Positions 60,197 through 64,000 of a DNA stretch of 64,000 nucleotides are shown one piece after another. Where the stretch lies: assembly GCA_002840405.1 (NCBI GenBank), contig PHAR01000003.1, positions 189,946 through 253,945 on the forward strand. The letters run 5' to 3'. This DNA comes from Deltaproteobacteria bacterium HGW-Deltaproteobacteria-8. Lineage in GTDB: Bacteria > Desulfobacterota > Desulfovibrionia > Desulfovibrionales > Desulfovibrionaceae. Made by a program: the position numbers and the translations under genes. Numbering within the stretch: the first letter of the stretch is position 1; the number at the start of each line of letters is the position of its first letter. Below the pieces are notes generated by a model. It was not told the DNA's origin, ran no database searches, and worked only from the letters and a program-made list of their open reading frames with translations.

Positions 60197-60267
60197 AGCA
60201 GGGTTGTCTTCCCTCTCACGGGGGCGCAGCCGTTTTTTCAGAACTGAGAGCATGAGGAGCCCGCCTG

Positions 60268-60414
60268 ATGGCCCAGAATCTGGATGGTGAAAGCCGCTAT
60301 GAAATAGTTTTTGGAGAGACCTTTGCCCTGTATTCCAAAGAGGAATACCTGGAGTTCATGGCGTCGTTTCAGGTGCGTTTTGAGCGCAACGGGCGCGGAA
60401 GGGCGCACGGATGA
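60268..60414 (+). CDS. Small hypothetical protein (48 aa), coupled to the following gene
   Basis: ATG 60268 lies 8 nt after GAGGAG (60254-60259) and opens a 48-codon frame (MAQNLDGESRYEIVFGETFALYSKEEYLEF...) ending in TGA that overlaps the next ATG as ATGA. This good ribosome binding site and coupling argue that it is real. No family recognised; it is acidic at the N-terminus and basic at the C-terminus. Confidence 0.65.
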   Translation: MAQNLDGESRYEIVFGETFALYSKEEYLEFMASFQVRFERNGRGRAHG

Positions 60415-62249
60415 AGGTGTCGCGGCTTTGCCTGCTCCATAGCGTGGGCGATGCGGAGCAGTTCCTCGACGCTTCGCCTGACCTGCGCGAATGGGAGCTT
60501 GCGACCACCCACCCGGCGGTGGAGGATTTTCTGGCGGCCAGAGGTCTACGCTGCGTGGAGCTTTCCGGGTTTCTGGACCTGGAGGACCAGCGGCGCATGA
60601 AGGACGGGCTGCTGCCCGGCGGGTTTCTGCACGACCGGCTGGAGAGCCTGCTGGCCGGGCTCGACGCCCTGGCGCCGGACGATGCCTGGCGCAGGCTGGG
60701 CCTGGCCCGGCCGATCCCGCTGCTCTCGGGCATGTACAGATACCTGCTGGCCCACGGGTTGTGGGGCCGCCTGCTGTTCGAGACCGCCTTCACCCGGCTC
60801 CTGGCCGGGCGCAAGCTGGCGGAGGTTGCGGTGTTCGACTCCACTGCGGCCGTCGGGTTTTTCACCCCGCGCGAGGTTGTGGAGCACGTCCTTGCGGACA
60901 AGCCGTCCGTGCTTGTCCGCTGCATTTTGCCGGACGGCCGGCAGCGGGACAAGCCCTTGTCCATCCGGCCCTTGCCCACCCCGTCCCACCCGCAACCGGA
61001 GCCGTCCGCCCCGGAGGTCGAGGCCGTCCGCCCCTTTGCGGGCGAGCGCCAGGGGACGCTGCTGCAGTTCTTGCCGGAGTACGACCTCTGGCCGCTGCTT
61101 TCCCCGGCCCGGTCCTTTGACCTGATTCGCTGGCCCCTGGGTTCGCTGCCGGAGGCGCCGGGAATCGGCATGGAGCCGTTGCGGGCCCGCGCCCGGGCGG
61201 TCAACGCGGAGATTTTGGCGGCCCTTGAGGCCTCGCCCGTGGCGGACCTGCTGCCCGGCCACCAGGAGCGGCTGCGCCAGGACTTGGCCGCCAACGGGGA
61301 GCAGCGGCTGACGGGCCTGGCCCTGCTCGCCGTGCTGATCCGCGAGGGGCGCGTGGACGCCCTGGCCTGGGGCAACTCGCCTGGGGCCGACACCTCGCTG
61401 TCGCTGTGGCTCGGCTACGGCATGGCAAGCGGCTTGCCGGTGCTGGGCATGCAGCACGGCGGCAACAACGGCGTACAGGACTGCGGGTATCTCTCCGTGC
61501 TGGGGGAATACGCCTTCTGCACGCATCTTTTCGGGTACGGCTATGAGCGGCGGGACCTCCCCCCCTCCCTGGCGCCGGAGGTGCGCAGCAAGATCGTGCC
61601 CGTGGGCAGCACGCTGTCCGCCCCGGCGGCGCTCCTTCAAACGTATCGGCCCGTGCCCGGCCGGGTGGTCTTTCCGGCCACGAACAGCTACTCCCTGCTG
61701 CGCAGCGCGCGCATCGCCCCGGCCTTTTTGTACCAGGCCCAGCGTGAGTTTTTGAACGCCCTGGACCAGCGGCCCGACCTGGAGGTCTGGGTCAAGCCGT
61801 TCCTCTGGTCCAGCACGGCCAACTTCGCCTGCCGGGAGCAGCTGGCCGCGGCAAAAAACCTCCGCGTGGCGGGGGAGTCCTTCACCCGGTTCATGGAGCT
61901 GATGCAGCCGGAGCTCCTGGTGGTCGAGTATCCGTCCTCGCCGCTGTTCGAGGGGCTGCCCTTTGATGTGGACATCTTCCTCCTGCTCGACCCGCTGTAC
62001 CCGTTTTCCGAGCGGGCGGAGGGCATGCTGCGCCGCAGGGCTCATGTCTTCGCCTCGGCGGGGGAGATGGCCCGGGCCATCGCGGCGTATGGCCGCGAAC
62101 CCCTGGCCCGGTTGCGCAGTCCGGAGTATCATGAGCACTACATCGCCCGTCCGGGCTCGGCCGAGCGCCTGCTCCGGGAGGCGGCCGCGCTGGTCCGGGG
62201 CGCACACCGCGAGCCAACCGAAGGAGAGGTCCCATGCAGCAGCGCGTGA
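60411..62249 (+). CDS. Putative surface-glycan transferase (LIC12162-like), unknown specificity
   Basis: 612 residues. The C-terminal half has GMQHGGNNGVQDCGYLSVLGEYAFCTHLFGYGYER, a His-Gly-Gly-Asn core resembling the QHGG.YG signature of LIC12162-type putative glycosyl/sugar-phosphate transferases. N-terminal part unrecognised. The protein starts MKVSRLCLLHSVGDAEQF, cytosolic. It overlaps the small ORF by ATGA and the aldolase by 16 bases, so the three genes form a coupled block. A transferase that moves a phosphosugar or the finished nonulosonate onto an acceptor is a fair guess only. Confidence 0.75.
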   Translation: MKVSRLCLLHSVGDAEQFLDASPDLREWELATTHPAVEDFLAARGLRCVELSGFLDLEDQRRMKDGLLPGGFLHDRLESLLAGLDALAPDDAWRRLGLARPIPLLSGMYRYLLAHGLWGRLLFETAFTRLLAGRKLAEVAVFDSTAAVGFFTPREVVEHVLADKPSVLVRCILPDGRQRDKPLSIRPLPTPSHPQPEPSAPEVEAVRPFAGERQGTLLQFLPEYDLWPLLSPARSFDLIRWPLGSLPEAPGIGMEPLRARARAVNAEILAALEASPVADLLPGHQERLRQDLAANGEQRLTGLALLAVLIREGRVDALAWGNSPGADTSLSLWLGYGMASGLPVLGMQHGGNNGVQDCGYLSVLGEYAFCTHLFGYGYERRDLPPSLAPEVRSKIVPVGSTLSAPAALLQTYRPVPGRVVFPATNSYSLLRSARIAPAFLYQAQREFLNALDQRPDLEVWVKPFLWSSTANFACREQLAAAKNLRVAGESFTRFMELMQPELLVVEYPSSPLFEGLPFDVDIFLLLDPLYPFSERAEGMLRRRAHVFASAGEMARAIAAYGREPLARLRSPEYHEHYIARPGSAERLLREAAALVRGAHREPTEGEVPCSSA

Positions 62250-63298
62250 ACATCCTGGACACCACCCTGCGTGACGGCAGTTATGCCGTGGACTTCCAGT
62301 TCACGACGCAGGACACGGCGGTCATCGCCAAGGCCCTGGAGGACGTGGGCGTGGACATCGTGGAGATCGGCCACGGAGTGGGCCTTGGAGCCTCGCGCAA
62401 GGGCTTCGGCGAAGCTGCGGCCACGGACGCGGAATATCTCCAGGCTGCGGGCGAGGTGTTGAGCCGGGCCCAGTACGGCATGTTCTGCATCCCGGGCGTG
62501 GCCACGCTGGAGGATGTGGACATGGCGGCCGACCTGGGCGCGCGGTTCATCCGCATCGGCACCAACGTCACGGAAGTGCGGGCCTCCGAGCCGTTCATCG
62601 CCCGGGCCAAGCGGCATGGGCTCTTCGTCTCGGCCAATTACATGAAGTCCTACGCCCTGCCGCCGGAGCAGTTCGCCCGGCACGCCCGGGAAAGCCAGGC
62701 CTATGGCGCGGACGTTTTGTGCGTCGTCGATTCGGCCGGGGGCATGTTGGCCTCGGACCTTGTGAGCTATTTCAAGGCCGTGCGCGCGGTGTGCGACATC
62801 GACCTGGGCTTCCACGGGCACAACAACCTGGGCCTGGCCGTGGCGCATTCGCTGCTGGCCGTGGAGCTGGGCGCCACGGTGGTGGACTCCTCGCTGCAGG
62901 GCCTGGGGCGCAGCTCCGGCAACGCCGCCACGGAGCTCGTGGTGGCGGGGCTCATGCGCATGGGAGTGGAGACCGGGGTGGACCTGCTGGGGGTCATGGA
63001 CGCCGGGGAGATCCTGATCAAGCCTCTGCTGCACGCAAGCGGCCTGTCCTCCCTGGACATGGTCATGGGCTACGCCCAGTTCCACTCCAGCTACATGGGG
63101 CTGGTGCGCCAGCACGCGGGCAGGCAGCGGGTGGACCCCCGGAGGCTCATCATCGAACTGTGCAAGCGGGACAAGGTCAACGCTCCGGAGGCGCTGGTGA
63201 AGGAGGTCGCTGCGGGCATCGAGAAGAAGATGGACCAGCCCCTGACCAGCCGCTTCAACTTCGCGGCCTACCACGGCAACGAGCAGGAGGAGCGATGA
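62234..63298 (+). CDS. DRE-TIM aldolase (4-hydroxy-2-oxovalerate aldolase-like)
   Basis: 354 residues of the HMGL-like/DRE-TIM metallolyase group. LDTTLRDGSYAVDFQFTTQDT is the active-site entry (DRE-like TLRDG), GFHGHNNLGLAVAHSLLAVELG supplies metal-binding HxH/N, and LGRSSGNAATELVVAGL follows. 4-hydroxy-2-oxovalerate aldolase cleaves or condenses a 2-oxo acid with an aldehyde. It is in a sugar operon, not in aromatic degradation, so it more likely builds a small chain for a glycan decoration. It overlaps the preceding gene. Confidence 0.85.
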   Translation: MQQRVNILDTTLRDGSYAVDFQFTTQDTAVIAKALEDVGVDIVEIGHGVGLGASRKGFGEAAATDAEYLQAAGEVLSRAQYGMFCIPGVATLEDVDMAADLGARFIRIGTNVTEVRASEPFIARAKRHGLFVSANYMKSYALPPEQFARHARESQAYGADVLCVVDSAGGMLASDLVSYFKAVRAVCDIDLGFHGHNNLGLAVAHSLLAVELGATVVDSSLQGLGRSSGNAATELVVAGLMRMGVETGVDLLGVMDAGEILIKPLLHASGLSSLDMVMGYAQFHSSYMGLVRQHAGRQRVDPRRLIIELCKRDKVNAPEALVKEVAAGIEKKMDQPLTSRFNFAAYHGNEQEER

Positions 63299-63328
63299 AC
63301 CGGGCGCAGGCCGAAAACGGAGGCCCCA

Positions 63329-64000
63329 GTGGCTGAATTGGACCTGGCGGCGGCCAGCCATGCAACGCGGCCTTTCCTGGTGGATGCCCGGACCGGGCGC
63401 ACGCTGAGCTACGCGGACTTTCGCCTCGTGGTGCTTGATCTGGCCGCGGGATTGGCCCGCGCCGGGGCGGCGCGCGGCGCGCACATCGCCCTGCTGCTGC
63501 CCAACGGGCCGGAGCTGGCCTGCGCATATTTTGCCTGCCTGCGCCTGGGGGCCGTGGCCGTGCCTGTGAACGCCAAGTACCCCCCGGCGGACCGGGAGTA
63601 CATCCTTGGCGTGTCGCGGGCGGTGCTGGCGGTTGTTCCCACTGCGGGCGCGGAAGCGGCCGGGGACGCCGAAAGGGCCGGACTGCCGGTCTTCCGGGTC
63701 GGCACGGACCCGGCCGGGGAGCGGCCGGACTGGGTGCTCCCGGACAGCGCACCCGTTGTCCCGGCGGACGCACCCCCGCCCAACCAGACTCCGGACGCCC
63801 CGTTTGCGCTCACGTTCACCTCGGGAACCACGGGCCGCCCCAAGGGCATTTTTCATAGCGCGGCCACCCTGCTTGGCAACGCCAGAGCCTTCAACCAGGC
63901 CCTGTCCATCACTCCGGAGCACCGCTTTCTGCACGCCATGCCCATGGCCTACATGGCTGGCCTGCTCAACTGCCTGCTTTGTCCTTTCGCCGCCGGGGCC
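63329..64000 (+). CDS. AMP-dependent synthetase/ligase (acyl-CoA or acyl-ACP ligase), 3' end outside window
   Basis: 224 codons are visible from GTG 63329 (GGAGG at 63319-63323). Ligase motif: TSGTTGRPKGIFHS (ATP-binding P-loop), preceded by LLLPNGPELACAYFACLRLGAVAVPVNAKYPP, as in the ANL superfamily. It activates a carboxylic acid as an acyl-AMP. Being adjacent to the DRE-TIM aldolase it may load an unusual acyl group for N-acylation. A 13-codon ORF (63295-63336) overlaps both ends and likely only couples translation. Confidence 0.85.
   Translation, partial: MAELDLAAASHATRPFLVDARTGRTLSYADFRLVVLDLAAGLARAGAARGAHIALLLPNGPELACAYFACLRLGAVAVPVNAKYPPADREYILGVSRAVLAVVPTAGAEAAGDAERAGLPVFRVGTDPAGERPDWVLPDSAPVVPADAPPPNQTPDAPFALTFTSGTTGRPKGIFHSAATLLGNARAFNQALSITPEHRFLHAMPMAYMAGLLNCLLCPFAAGA

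Noticed and set aside
1-64000. CRISPR arrays, tRNA and rRNA genes, insertion-sequence transposases
   Set aside because: I searched visually for spaced identical repeats, cloverleaf-like segments and DDE-type ORFs and found none; a tRNA scan or IS search would be needed to exclude small or degenerate ones.

Overview
The window is 64 kb of very G+C-rich bacterial chromosome with densely packed genes and strong G/C bias at third codon positions. Gene content fits a free-living Gram-negative bacterium with heavy signal transduction. A sulfate-reducing Desulfovibrio-type organism (Desulfobacterota) is my best guess: MucR/Ros-like regulators outside the alphaproteobacteria, a DsrE-fold protein, a c-type-haem GGDEF sensor, an STT3/PglB-type oligosaccharyltransferase and type II secretion genes split into small clusters. 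That placement is inference. No rRNA, tRNA, CRISPR array or transposase was seen.

Left part (1-31 kb), housekeeping and signalling: a truncated diguanylate cyclase; a small Cys-rich protein; a MucR/Ros-type regulator that has lost zinc ligands; a phosphate-uptake operon pstS-pstC-pstA (minus strand, no pstB here) behind a Pho-box-like operator; an FAD-dependent protoporphyrinogen-oxidase/UDP-galactopyranose-mutase-like enzyme coupled to an M24 peptidase; era; an NDH-2 NADH dehydrogenase; a DsrE-like protein; a haem-type GGDEF protein; a three-gene ElaB/YqjD-YqjE-YqjK-like membrane-stress operon; an aspartate-type aminotransferase, pgi and an NtrC-type two-component pair; a lone four-helix-bundle sensor; an AT-rich foreign gene; a large helicase-exonuclease fusion resembling MrfA plus MrfB; a pentapeptide-repeat protein; an EamA transporter; dapF; and a 1263-residue hybrid histidine kinase.

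Middle part (31-46 kb): type II secretion-like genes (short L, M, N, a divergent secretin D, and C) are interleaved with an STT3 oligosaccharyltransferase and a sugar aminotransferase. They are followed by glycosyltransferases, two different galE-type epimerases, a methyltransferase and a radical SAM enzyme. This suggests that protein export and protein glycosylation genes are physically linked.

Right part (46-64 kb): one long, tightly overlapping operon on the plus strand looks like a nonulosonic-acid (sialic/legionaminic/pseudaminic-type) glycan pathway. It holds a CMP-sugar synthetase (neuA-like), an SpsF-type nucleotidyltransferase, a Gfo/Idh oxidoreductase, a DegT aminotransferase, an SDR epimerase/dehydratase, a GNAT acetyltransferase, a neuB-type synthase, an AsnB-type amidotransferase, a left-handed-beta-helix acyltransferase and a PseA/WbpG-like sugar amidotransferase. 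Several unrecognised proteins follow, including an 860-residue protein with a C-terminal beta-propeller and a 612-residue putative transferase preceded by a 48-residue ORF. A DRE-TIM aldolase and an AMP-forming acyl ligase, cut off by the window edge, come last and may supply an unusual acyl group. Together these most likely make and attach a decorated acidic sugar to flagellin or another surface structure.

The strongest leads for a second look are the MrfA-MrfB-like fusion, the AT-rich gene bounded by 13-bp inverted repeats, the 88 percent identical direct repeats that bracket the dsrE-like gene, and the glycan operon with its unknown 860- and 612-residue proteins and private aldolase/ligase module.
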